Assembly: GCA_946479335.1 (NCBI GenBank)
Contig: CAMLFP010000033.1
Coordinates: 1 to 25,297, forward strand
Reading direction: 5' to 3'
Length of the DNA stretch: 25,297 bases
Origin: an uncultured Archangium sp.
GTDB lineage: Bacteria > Myxococcota > Myxococcia > Myxococcales > Myxococcaceae
This document shows, piece by piece, positions 14,275 through 21,707 of this stretch. The notes under the pieces were generated by a model. The model was not told where the DNA came from and did no database searches. It saw only the letters and a list, made by a program, of their open reading frames with translations. Positions within the stretch are counted from its first letter, which is position 1; each line of letters starts with the position of its first letter. The translations under genes were made by a program, and so were the position numbers.

Positions 14275-15129
14275 TCAGGCCACCTTCCGTTGCACTGCGG
14301 GGTTGATGACCGGCCGCTGCGGCGCCGGCGTCGGCGCGGGGGCGGGCTTCGCGTCGGCCGCGCGCTGCGTCAGCTGACGCATTCGCCAGGCGAGCACCAC
14401 CAGCACCAACGCCAACACCGCGAGCGCCACACCGAGCGCAGCCGCAAGCGGGCGCATCCTCGCGCGCGGGTCGGCCTTCGGCGGCGGAGACGGCATCACC
14501 ACGGGGACGATGACCAGCACCACGTCTTCCGGGACCAGCCCTTCGACAGAGGCCGCGACCAACGCGCGCAGCCGGCCGCCTTGCTGCTCGAGGCGCTCCA
14601 CGGCGTCAGGGTGCGCGCGCAGCAGCACCGAGGCCTTCGACGGCACCGCGGGGAGCCCCGGGCGCGGCGCGGGCGGCACCACCAGCTCCACCGAGGCCGA
14701 GGCGACGCCGTCCATCGTCTCCAGCGCCTCTTCGATGTCACCTTCCTGTGCTTCGAGCTGGCGCAGCCGCTCGGCCGACGGCGTGTCGATGAGGCCCGCG
14801 TTCGCGGCCAGCGTCTGCGTCTTCAAGCGCGCCGGGCGCGGGAGCTTGAGCTCGGTCAGCACGCGCAGCGCCTCGGTGGCCTCGGCGTCATCGAGCTCGA
14901 TGGCGAAGGTGGGCTTCTTGCCCTTCTCGGCGACCTTCTTCGCGTCGAACCCGCGCGCGACCAGCGCGGAGACGATCTCATTGGCGTCGCGCTCGTCGAG
15001 CCCGTGCTGAATCTGGCTCGCGCAGCCGGCGAGCAGCACCGAGAGCGTGAGCAGCAGCTTCTTGATCTGTCGGCGGGAGGGGCGGTCGTACGGGAGGGTC
15101 GGGCGGCGGACTCTTCGGGGCGGTTTCAT
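14275..15129 (-). CDS. sctJ: Type III secretion inner ring lipoprotein SctJ (YscJ/FliF family)
   Basis: This 284-residue protein is one of the basal-body inner rings. After a basic 24-residue start comes KKLLLTLSVLLAGC, with a lipobox (LAGC) and the lipidated Cys36. The mature part begins GLDERDANEIVSALVARGF, the canonical SctJ ring-building motif 1, and contains LKLPRPARLKT and the EGDIEEALETMDGVASASVELVVP strand pattern of motif 2. A C-terminal transmembrane helix (about 230-255, ALGVALAVLALVLVVLAW) precedes a Pro/Ala-rich cytoplasmic tail. Both lipidation and the C-terminal helix are SctJ features rather than FliF. Gaps of four bases after sctI and one base before the next gene's ATG show a tight operon. 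Confidence 0.93.
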   Translation of the reverse strand: MKPPRRVRRPTLPYDRPSRRQIKKLLLTLSVLLAGCASQIQHGLDERDANEIVSALVARGFDAKKVAEKGKKPTFAIELDDAEATEALRVLTELKLPRPARLKTQTLAANAGLIDTPSAERLRQLEAQEGDIEEALETMDGVASASVELVVPPAPRPGLPAVPSKASVLLRAHPDAVERLEQQGGRLRALVAASVEGLVPEDVVLVIVPVVMPSPPPKADPRARMRPLAAALGVALAVLALVLVVLAWRMRQLTQRAADAKPAPAPTPAPQRPVINPAVQRKVA

Positions 15130-15133
15130 GGCG

Positions 15134-15565
15134 TCACACCTGGGTCTGGAGGACCTGCTTGATGCCGCCGGTGGCCTTCTCGACGACCTTGCCGGCGAGA
15201 TCCAACTCCTGCGACGCGCGGTACACGTGCGTCTGCAGCGAGAGCAGCTCCGCGGGCGAGAACGACTTGCCCGACTCCGCGACCTTGAGGATCTCCTCCA
15301 TGCGGTGCTGCGCCTGCGTCACCGAGTCGATGACCTTCGAGGCGGTGACGTTCTTCGTGTCGGAGTTCGCGGCGCCCGGGGTGGCCTCCACGCGGCACTT
15401 GCCGGGCTGCGCGACCTTCGCGTCGTGCGGCGGGTTGATGACGGGCATCGGCGCGTTCTCGGGCGACTGCCCCTTGAGCACCTTCCCGAAGCTCTCGGTC
15501 TTCTGCGGGCTGCCTGCGCCGGAGATGTTCGCGGGCCCGGCGCCACCCAGTGGAGTGATGGCCAT
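15134..15565 (-). CDS. sctI: Probable T3SS inner rod protein SctI
   Basis: This is a 143-residue hydrophilic protein directly before sctJ, the usual place of sctI. The C-terminal 50 residues, SGKSFSPAELLSLQTHVYRASQELDLAGKVVEKATGGIKQVLQTQ, follow the SctI pattern (LSPxELLxLQ, then QELxxKVxxKATxxI). The N-terminal part carries TESFGKVLKG, an F-x-x-V-L-K motif also found in flagellar FliE-like proteins. There is no signal peptide, as expected for a substrate exported by the system itself. It is somewhat longer than the usual 80-130 residues because of a Pro/Asn-rich segment (35-60). Confidence 0.8.
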   Translation of the reverse strand: MAITPLGGAGPANISGAGSPQKTESFGKVLKGQSPENAPMPVINPPHDAKVAQPGKCRVEATPGAANSDTKNVTASKVIDSVTQAQHRMEEILKVAESGKSFSPAELLSLQTHVYRASQELDLAGKVVEKATGGIKQVLQTQV

Positions 15566-15569
15566 GGCG

Positions 15570-16067
15570 TCACCGGATGTTGTTGATGGCGGCCTTCGCC
15601 GAGTCGTGCCGCGTCTTCAGCACGTTGGAGAGCGTGTTGTAGTCGCGGCTCTCCTGCTGCATCTGCATCTGCATCGCCATCGAGCGGTCGGCCTCGGCGC
15701 GCATCTGGCCGATCATGTCGCCCATGCCGCCGATGTTGCCGTTCGACGTCGCCATCGCGGTCTCGGTCGCGCCGCCCGCGTTCCCGCCGATGAAGCCGCT
15801 GCCGCCCGCCGAGCCTCCGCCCAGGTTGACCGAGGTGATGCCGCTCGCCGCCGACTGCGCGCTCACCGCGCCGGGCTTCGACATGCCCGCGACGCTGTTC
15901 ACCGCGGCGCTCACCACGCCCACGCCGGGAATCACACCGCCCAGCAGCGAGCTTGCGCCCTGCGCGGCAGTCGAGAGCGCGTCTTTGAGGACGTTGCCGA
16001 ACTCGGCCTTCTGCGTCTGGCGCGCGACCGTGGGGGTCATCGAGATGCGGCTGGGCATGTCAGTCAT
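15570..16067 (-). CDS. Unassigned candidate T3SS structural or secreted protein (Gly/Ser-rich)
   Basis: The 165-residue protein is the first gene of T3SS unit 1, four bases before sctI. I do not recognise the family. The N-terminus has AEFGNVLKDAL, resembling the FGKVLK of the neighbouring SctI and the F-x-x-x-L-K-x-A-L of FliE. Residues 75-110 are Gly/Ser/Asn-rich and flexible. The end is a Met/Gln-rich helix then YNTLSNVLKTRHDSAKAAINNIR, probably a C-terminal amphipathic assembly helix. It lacks a signal peptide and cysteines, as do self-exported T3SS proteins. The position equals that of needle gene sctF in many loci, but it is twice the usual needle length. GGAG lies seven bases before its ATG. 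Confidence 0.5.
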   Translation of the reverse strand: MTDMPSRISMTPTVARQTQKAEFGNVLKDALSTAAQGASSLLGGVIPGVGVVSAAVNSVAGMSKPGAVSAQSAASGITSVNLGGGSAGGSGFIGGNAGGATETAMATSNGNIGGMGDMIGQMRAEADRSMAMQMQMQQESRDYNTLSNVLKTRHDSAKAAINNIR

Positions 16068-16099
16068 GGCGTTCTCCGAAGCGGGTGATGGCGTGGCGG

Positions 16100-16119
16100 C
16101 AATTCACGCCGCGTGCCGA
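16100..16119 (-). promoter_or_regulatory. Promoter-like element before T3SS unit 1
   Basis: On the minus strand it reads TCGGCACG-CGGCG-TGAATTG, a 17-of-20 match to the element before sctQ. A sigma-54-type start 12 bases past its TGA would leave a 25-base leader with a good GGAG before ATG 16067. The -12 C is A here, so the sigma-54 reading is tentative. Confidence 0.4.
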
Positions 16120-16151
16120 CGCCAAGTGCGCGGAACTCCGGAGTCACCCTC

Positions 16152-16167
16152 GTCTCACGCGGGAGAC
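16152..16167. promoter_or_regulatory. Dyad GTCT-N8-AGAC between T3SS unit 1 and a PilZ gene
   Basis: The site reads GTCTCACGCGGGAGAC, seven of eight pairs symmetric. It lies 84 bases before the T3SS unit 1 ATG and 86 before the divergent PilZ ATG, nearly midway in the 186-base intergenic region. Flanking bases also match the sctQ copy: 16 of 18 bases are identical over 16151-16168 and 13801-13818. Confidence 0.6.
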
Positions 16168-16253
16168 CACGGTCGCCGCGCGCGGACGGTTCAAAAAATT
16201 GCCGGCGCAACAGCCTGCGTCACACTTGTGGCTCCACTCACTCCGGAGCGCCC

Positions 16254-16580
16254 ATGTTGACCGTCACCGCGCAGTCGCCGATGCCTACCCGCTTCCACCC
16301 CCGCGTCGATGCGGGGTTCATGGTGAAGCTGTTGGTAGGCGGCAAGGCCCTCATCGTGAAGGCCGACGATGTCTCGATGGCCGGCTGCCGGCTGGTGGGC
16401 GACTTCCCCGAGCTCGCGGGCCGGGTGACGGTGTGTCTGCCGCTGCCCGAGGGTGAGCAGATCGTCACCGAGGCGACCGTGCGTCACCGCACCGCGGAGG
16501 GCGTGGGCCTCGAGTTCGACGACCTCGACTGGGACGAGATGTTCGCGATGGCGCGCTTCCTCCACCCGCGCCTGCCGTGA
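16254..16580 (+). CDS. PilZ-domain protein divergent from the T3SS
   Basis: The product is a 108-residue single-domain protein. RFHPRVDAGFMVKL (13-26) and DDVSMAGCRLVG (38-49) correspond to the arginine and D/NxSxxG parts of the c-di-GMP-binding PilZ fold. The first motif is imperfect (RFHPR fits RxxxR), and the box is D-V-S-M-A-G. Later GRVTVCLPLPEGEQIVTEATVRHRTAEGVGLEFDDL is a typical PilZ strand order. ATG 16254 is chosen because GGAG stands five bases upstream and homology starts shortly after it. It shares its upstream region with T3SS unit 1, so c-di-GMP input to the secretion system is a reasonable guess, not shown. Confidence 0.8.
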   Translation: MLTVTAQSPMPTRFHPRVDAGFMVKLLVGGKALIVKADDVSMAGCRLVGDFPELAGRVTVCLPLPEGEQIVTEATVRHRTAEGVGLEFDDLDWDEMFAMARFLHPRLP

Positions 16581-16589
16581 CGTCGGGGG

Positions 16590-16979
16590 TTACGCGCGCA
16601 GCCGGGTGACGAGGTCCATCAGCTCCGCCGCGCGGAACGGCTTGTGGATGTAGCCGTTCGCGCCGGCCTTCATCGCCACCTCCACGTCGGCCTTCTTCAC
16701 CTTCGCGGTCAGCATGTAGATGGGCGTCTTCGACGAGCGCGGGTCGGCGCGCAGCATGCGGCACACCGCGACGCCGTCGAGCTGGATGCTGCCCACCGGC
16801 GGCAGCACCACGTCGAGGAGGATGAGGTCGTAGCTCTGGGTCTTCGCGAGCTTGAGCCCGTCGGCGGCATGCGGCGCGAGGTCGACCTCACAGCTCAAAT
16901 CGGTCAGCAAGCTGTGCACGAGCTCCCGAATCACGGGTTCGTCTTCCACCACCAGAACGCGAAACAGGCCGGCCACCAT
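16590..16979 (-). CDS. Single-domain response regulator (CheY-like receiver)
   Basis: The 129 residues form one receiver domain with no output domain. The acidic pocket is VVEDEP (Asp13, with Glu12 and Glu14 beside it), the phospho-acceptor is Asp56 in DLILLDVVLPP, and the conserved Thr91 (YMLTAK) and Lys113 (YIHKPF) are present. Between the phospho-acceptor loop and the DGVAVCRMLR helix there is a short insertion (PVGSIQ) where CheY proteins usually have only P-x-M/L-D-G. No histidine kinase is adjacent. It converges with the PilZ gene nine bases away and lies seven bases downstream of the permease stop, so it could be the last gene of that unit. Confidence 0.93.
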   Translation of the reverse strand: MVAGLFRVLVVEDEPVIRELVHSLLTDLSCEVDLAPHAADGLKLAKTQSYDLILLDVVLPPVGSIQLDGVAVCRMLRADPRSSKTPIYMLTAKVKKADVEVAMKAGANGYIHKPFRAAELMDLVTRLRA

Positions 16980-16985
16980 GCCTTC

Positions 16986-19550
16986 TTACTCGTAGGCGAG
17001 CGCTTCGACGACATCGAGTCGCGCGGCGCGTCGGGCCGGGTACACCCCGGCGATGACCGCTGACACGGTGCCGACGGTGATCATCTGTGCGGCCGTCGCC
17101 CACGGGTAGGAGAACGGGAAGTTCCAGCCCGTGCCCTGCACGCCGACGATCTTGGTGACGATGTAGCCGACCACGCCGCCGACCACGGTGCCGAACAGAC
17201 TGCCGGTGAGCCCGATGAAGAACGCCTCGCCGGTGAAGAGCCTGAGCACGTGGCCGCGGGCGGCGCCGATGGCGCGCAGCAGGCCGATCTCGCGCGTGCG
17301 GTCCAACACCGCGGCCAGCAGCGTGTTGATGATGCCCAGCAGCGCGAGCGCGACGGCGACCACCTCCATCGCGTAGGTGATGCTGAAGGCGGAGCTCAAG
17401 AGCTTGCGCGCCTCTTCACGCAGCTCGGCGTTGGAGAGCACGAAGAGGTTGTACTTCTCGCCCAGGCTCGCGGTGATGGCGCGGCGGGTGTCTTCGAGCT
17501 TCGCGCGGTCCTTCAGGTAGATGTGGAAGGTGTCGACCTGCTCGTTCTTGAACTGCCGGGTGAAGAGGTCGCGGTCGATGATGATCGAGCCCTGATCAGA
17601 CGTGTAGTCGATGATGATCGCCGCCACCGTGTACTCGTGCTCGCCGGTGGGCGTCTTCACGGTGAACTTCGAGCCCGGCTTGAGCTCGCGGCGGCGCGCG
17701 AAGTTCTCGCTCAACACCACCGCGCCGGCCTCTCGTTGCGCGCGGTCAGGCAGCTCGCCCTCGAGGAGCAGCGGGTGCGCGCGGCGCTTGTAGACCTCCA
17801 CGTCGAGCGCGGTGATGAACACGCGCAGGCCCAGCACGTCGTGCTGCAGCAGCCGCACCGGGGTGACGAGGTCGATGTTGTCGAGCTTCTTGAGCTCGTC
17901 TCCGACCGCGAGCTGCATCGGCTGGTTCTGCACGCCGCCCAGCTTCGCCGACGAGGTGACGAACAGGTCGGCGGGGATGGCCTGCTCAATCCACCGGTCG
18001 GCGCTGCGCTCGAAGCTGCCGATGAAGCACGAGAGCGTCACCGCCATGGTGATGCCGATGCTCAACGCCGAGACCGGCACCGCGGTGCGCACCGGCGCGC
18101 GCGCGAAGTTGTCGGCGGCGAGCCTGCCCGCGATGCCGAAGAGCGCCTGGCCCGGAGGGCGGAAGGGGATGTTCAGCGTGCGCAGTACCAGCGGGGAGAG
18201 CAGCGTCACCCCCATCAAGATGAGGAAGATCGAGACGTAGCCGCCGAGCGGGAAGTTCTCGGCCGGCGGCGGCAGGTTGGCAACGGGCCACGCGATGACG
18301 AGGAGGAACACGCCCACGTACGTCGGCCACGACTTCACGTCGACCGCGCCCGCGCCGATGGCCGCGTCTTTGCGCAGCGCCTCCACGGGCTGCACGCTGG
18401 AGGCGACCCACGCCGGGCGCAGAGCCGCGAAGATGCTGCCGAGGATGCCCATCACCAGCCCGATGGCGACCTCGCGCGGCCCGAGCTGCACGTCGCCCAC
18501 GTTTACCCGCGTGTAGATCTCGGAGATCGAGCCCTGCACCGTGCCCATCGCCCCGCGCGCGATGAGGATGCCCAGCGGCAGGCCGGCGACGCTGCCGATG
18601 AGTCCGAACACCGCGGCCTCCATCGCGAACAGCGCGCGGATCTTCCGGTGGGTGGCGCCCAGCGCGCGCAGGGTCCCGATCTCCCGGCGGCGCTGCACCA
18701 CGCTGATCGACACCGTGTTGTAGACGAGGAACACGCCTACCAGCAGCGCGACGCCGGAGCCCAGGTTGAGCCCCAGCTGGAAGCTGCGCACCATGGTCTG
18801 CACCGACTGCCCGCGCTTGTTCGGAGCGTCGACCTCGAGGTTGTCGCCCACCGCCTTCTGCAGCCGCGCCTTCATCTCCTCGAGCGAGACGTTCTTGTCG
18901 ATGGCCACGTCGACGCGGGTGAGGGTGCGGCCCTTGTCGAAGGCCTCCTGCAGCGAGCCGAAGAACATCACCGCCACCGCGCCGCCGAAGGCCTTGAGCG
19001 GGCCCTTCTCCTTCAGCACGCCGTGGATGATGAACGGCTGCATCCCCCTGGGCGTCATCAGCTCGAGGGTGTCGCCGGTCTTGAGGCCGCGCTCGCGTGC
19101 GTAGCGGTCTGAGATGAGCAGCCGGTCGGTGGAGTTGAGGAACTCGAGGTCGTCGGCCAGCTTGCCGACGTCGGTGTCGACGCCCTCGTAGGTGCGGAAG
19201 AAGCCGTCATCGAGCAGGTCGACCCCGAGGATGTAGAGGTTCTCGCCCGGGCGGTTCTTGATTGGCGCGATGACGTCGATGCCTCCCGACGCGTGCAGCA
19301 CGCCGGGGACGCCGCGCACGGTGTCGAGCAGCGCTTCCGGCATGCCGGCGGTCTCGGCGGCGACGGTGAGGTCGGCCTTGCCGGCGACGGTGTCGATGGT
19401 GGAGCGGAAGGCGTCCATCACGCTGCGGTTGATGGCCGCGATGCCCACCAGCGTGGCGACGCCCACGGAGACGCCGATGAGGGTCAGCAGCGAGCGCAGC
19501 GGCGCATCGAAGACGTGCCGCAGCGAAATCAGCCTCAGCAGGGAGAACAC
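16986..19550 (-). CDS. FtsX/MacB-type ABC transporter permease (double module)
   Basis: This large inner membrane protein has 854 residues from GTG 19550. LLRLISLRHVFDAPLRSLLTLIGVSVGVA is the typical first helix. A periplasmic MacB-type domain (about 45-255) is followed by FtsX domain 1 (260-390) with VVQRRREIGTLRALGATHRKI. There are more helices at 410-460. A second module begins near 475 and ends in FtsX domain 2 (about 720-854) with LDRTREIGLLRAIGAARGHVLRLF and PARRAARLDVVEAL. Such proteins extract or move lipids, lipoproteins or peptides with a separate ATPase. No ATPase gene is in the window. Start: AGGGTGG precedes GTG 19550; another GTG at 19586 adds 12 residues. Confidence 0.9.
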   Translation of the reverse strand: MFSLLRLISLRHVFDAPLRSLLTLIGVSVGVATLVGIAAINRSVMDAFRSTIDTVAGKADLTVAAETAGMPEALLDTVRGVPGVLHASGGIDVIAPIKNRPGENLYILGVDLLDDGFFRTYEGVDTDVGKLADDLEFLNSTDRLLISDRYARERGLKTGDTLELMTPRGMQPFIIHGVLKEKGPLKAFGGAVAVMFFGSLQEAFDKGRTLTRVDVAIDKNVSLEEMKARLQKAVGDNLEVDAPNKRGQSVQTMVRSFQLGLNLGSGVALLVGVFLVYNTVSISVVQRRREIGTLRALGATHRKIRALFAMEAAVFGLIGSVAGLPLGILIARGAMGTVQGSISEIYTRVNVGDVQLGPREVAIGLVMGILGSIFAALRPAWVASSVQPVEALRKDAAIGAGAVDVKSWPTYVGVFLLVIAWPVANLPPPAENFPLGGYVSIFLILMGVTLLSPLVLRTLNIPFRPPGQALFGIAGRLAADNFARAPVRTAVPVSALSIGITMAVTLSCFIGSFERSADRWIEQAIPADLFVTSSAKLGGVQNQPMQLAVGDELKKLDNIDLVTPVRLLQHDVLGLRVFITALDVEVYKRRAHPLLLEGELPDRAQREAGAVVLSENFARRRELKPGSKFTVKTPTGEHEYTVAAIIIDYTSDQGSIIIDRDLFTRQFKNEQVDTFHIYLKDRAKLEDTRRAITASLGEKYNLFVLSNAELREEARKLLSSAFSITYAMEVVAVALALLGIINTLLAAVLDRTREIGLLRAIGAARGHVLRLFTGEAFFIGLTGSLFGTVVGGVVGYIVTKIVGVQGTGWNFPFSYPWATAAQMITVGTVSAVIAGVYPARRAARLDVVEALAYE

Positions 19551-19643
19551 CGCGCCACCCTGACGGAAGACCTCGCCTCGCGCCACACAACTTCAGGTCT
19601 ACATCTCGCGGCGCACCCAAGGCCTCGCGCGTACATTGCGGCC

Positions 19644-21701
19644 ATGGCGTTGGCGCGGCTCGTTCAACCACTGCAGGAGGCGACGCGCCTCGAGACCCGG
19701 CAGTTCGCGGTGAAGCTGGGCCTGCGCGCGGCGGCGGCGACCTTCGTGCCCTTGTTGCTGGGGGCGTGGTGGGGGCACCCGGAGTTCCGCTGGGCGGGCC
19801 TCGCGGGCTTCGTCGCGACGACCTCCGACAAGGGCGGCGCGTACGCCACGCGGGCGAAGACCTTCTTCGCGCTGTTGCTCTCGGGCGCCGTCGCGGTCGG
19901 CCTCGGCTCGCTCGCCGGGCCCTCGCTGTGGGCGAGCGTGGCGGCGACCTTCGTGGTGGTGAGCGTGGGCGCGCTGGCGCGGGTGCTGGGCAGCGAGGCC
20001 ATCAGCGTGGGCACCGTGACCTCCGTGCTGTTCCTCGTCGCGCAGGCGCAGCCGTTGGAGGAACTCTCCGCGGTCGGCTCGCGCGCGGCGCTCACCGGCG
20101 CGGGCGTGGTGTGGGCCGCGTTGTTGGCGCTGGTGGTGTGGCCGGTGCGGCAGTTCGCGCCCGCGCGCCGGGCGGTGGCGGCGTGCTTCGACGCGCTGGC
20201 CACGCACTGCGCGGCGTTGGCGGCGCAGCTGGAGCAGGCGGGGTCTCACGCGTGGCACGCGCTGCAGCAGCGTGACTACACCGCGGTGCGCGCGGCGATC
20301 GAGAACGCGCGCTCACACCTCGCGGCGATCCGCGGGAACACGCGCGGCATGAGCGACAAGATGGCGTGGCTGCTGGGGCTGGTGCAGACCTGCGACCAGG
20401 CGTTCGGCCGCGTCGTCGCGCTCACCGACGTGCTCGAAGGCCTGCGCCCCGGCCAGCTCGACGCGCCGATTCGCGCGGAGCTCCAGCGGCAGCTCGCGCA
20501 GGTCGACGGTGCGTGCCGCGCGCTGGCCCGCTTCGCCACCGACGAGCGTGAACGTGCGCCGGTGCCGCGCGCCGACATCTCTCCCGTCGCGCTCTTCGGG
20601 TTGCTCGACGGCGTGGAGCCGCTCACGCGCGCACGGCTGCAGCACGCGGGCGAGCTCCTGAAGGCCATCGACGCCGTGCTGGAGACGGTGACCCCGGTCA
20701 CCCACCCCTCGCAAGACCGCAAGCCGCCGTGGTGGGTGACGGTGCGCGCGGCGCTCAACCCCGAATCGGTGGAGCTGCGTCACGCGCTGCGGGTGGGGCT
20801 GCTGGTCGCCGGCTCGGTGGCGCTGGTGACCGGGCTGCGCATCAGCCACGGCTACTGGGGCACCATCACCATGCTGGTGGTGCTGCAGCCCCACGCGCCG
20901 GCGACCTTCCTGCGCTCATTGCAGCGCGTCGGCGGCACGGTGCTGGGCGCGCTGCTGGCGGCGGGCATCACCTGGCTGTGGCCCGACCCGAAGCTGCTGC
21001 TGCCGGTGTGCGCGGTGATGGCGGCGGTCAGCGTGTCGGTGATGCGGATGAACTATGCGCTCTACTCCGCGTTGCTGACGCCGACCTTCCTGCTGCTCGC
21101 CCAGTTGAACGGCCTCGACCCGAAGCTCGCCGGGCTGCGCGCGCTCTCGAATGTCATCGCCGGGGCGGTGGCGCTGCTGGCGTCACGGCTGCTGTGGCCC
21201 AGCACCGAGAAGACCCGCATCGGTGACGAGCTCGCGATGGCCCTCGATGCGCTGCGCGCGCTGTTCAAGGTGACGACGCGGCACCCGAAGGCCCCCGACG
21301 CCGAGCTGGAGGCGGTGCGCCGCGCGTTCGGGCTCCGGATTGGGAATGCCGACGTGTCGCTGCAGCGCCTGGTGGCCGAGCGCACGCTGACCGAGCACGA
21401 GCTGGAGCCGCTCATCACGCTGGTGCTCTACCTGCGGCGGTTCTGCTGGTCCGCCATCGCGCTGGCGTCGCTCCCCTCGCCGGAGGTGATGCCCGAGCCG
21501 CTGGTGCAGGCGTTCGACGGCGCGCTCGAAGAACTGGCGCTCGCGCTGCGTGAGCATCGCCCCCCGCGGGAGTTGAGCACCATGGGCGTCGACACCGACG
21601 CGATGGAGCCGCTGTTGCGCGGCCAGGTCGCGCGCCTCACCCAGCACCTGCAGGTGGTGCACGACGCCGAGGCGCGCCTCGTCTTCCATCACGCTGCGTG
21701 A
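19644..21701 (+). CDS. FUSC-family integral membrane protein (YccS/aromatic acid exporter-like)
   Basis: This 685-residue protein has two hydrophobic blocks (about 30-165 and 375-530), each followed by a long helical cytoplasmic region, the layout of FUSC/YccS/AaeB-type proteins. The second block shows the family features RHALRVGLLVAGSVALVTGLRISHGYWGTITMLVVLQP and then a GTVLGALLAAGITWLW helix. Family members are thought to export aromatic acids or similar compounds; the substrate here is unknown. ATG 19644 has no Shine-Dalgarno, but a TACATT lies six bases before it, which suggests a leaderless mRNA. It diverges from the FtsX-type permease and converges with the hydroxylase gene six bases away. 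Confidence 0.87.
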   Translation: MALARLVQPLQEATRLETRQFAVKLGLRAAAATFVPLLLGAWWGHPEFRWAGLAGFVATTSDKGGAYATRAKTFFALLLSGAVAVGLGSLAGPSLWASVAATFVVVSVGALARVLGSEAISVGTVTSVLFLVAQAQPLEELSAVGSRAALTGAGVVWAALLALVVWPVRQFAPARRAVAACFDALATHCAALAAQLEQAGSHAWHALQQRDYTAVRAAIENARSHLAAIRGNTRGMSDKMAWLLGLVQTCDQAFGRVVALTDVLEGLRPGQLDAPIRAELQRQLAQVDGACRALARFATDERERAPVPRADISPVALFGLLDGVEPLTRARLQHAGELLKAIDAVLETVTPVTHPSQDRKPPWWVTVRAALNPESVELRHALRVGLLVAGSVALVTGLRISHGYWGTITMLVVLQPHAPATFLRSLQRVGGTVLGALLAAGITWLWPDPKLLLPVCAVMAAVSVSVMRMNYALYSALLTPTFLLLAQLNGLDPKLAGLRALSNVIAGAVALLASRLLWPSTEKTRIGDELAMALDALRALFKVTTRHPKAPDAELEAVRRAFGLRIGNADVSLQRLVAERTLTEHELEPLITLVLYLRRFCWSAIALASLPSPEVMPEPLVQAFDGALEELALALREHRPPRELSTMGVDTDAMEPLLRGQVARLTQHLQVVHDAEARLVFHHAA

Positions 21702-21707
21702 ACTGGG

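Noticed and set aside
17250..19112. 620-codon plus-strand frame opposite the FtsX-type permease
   Set aside because: Repetitive charged composition and no family features. The permease on the minus strand is unambiguous.
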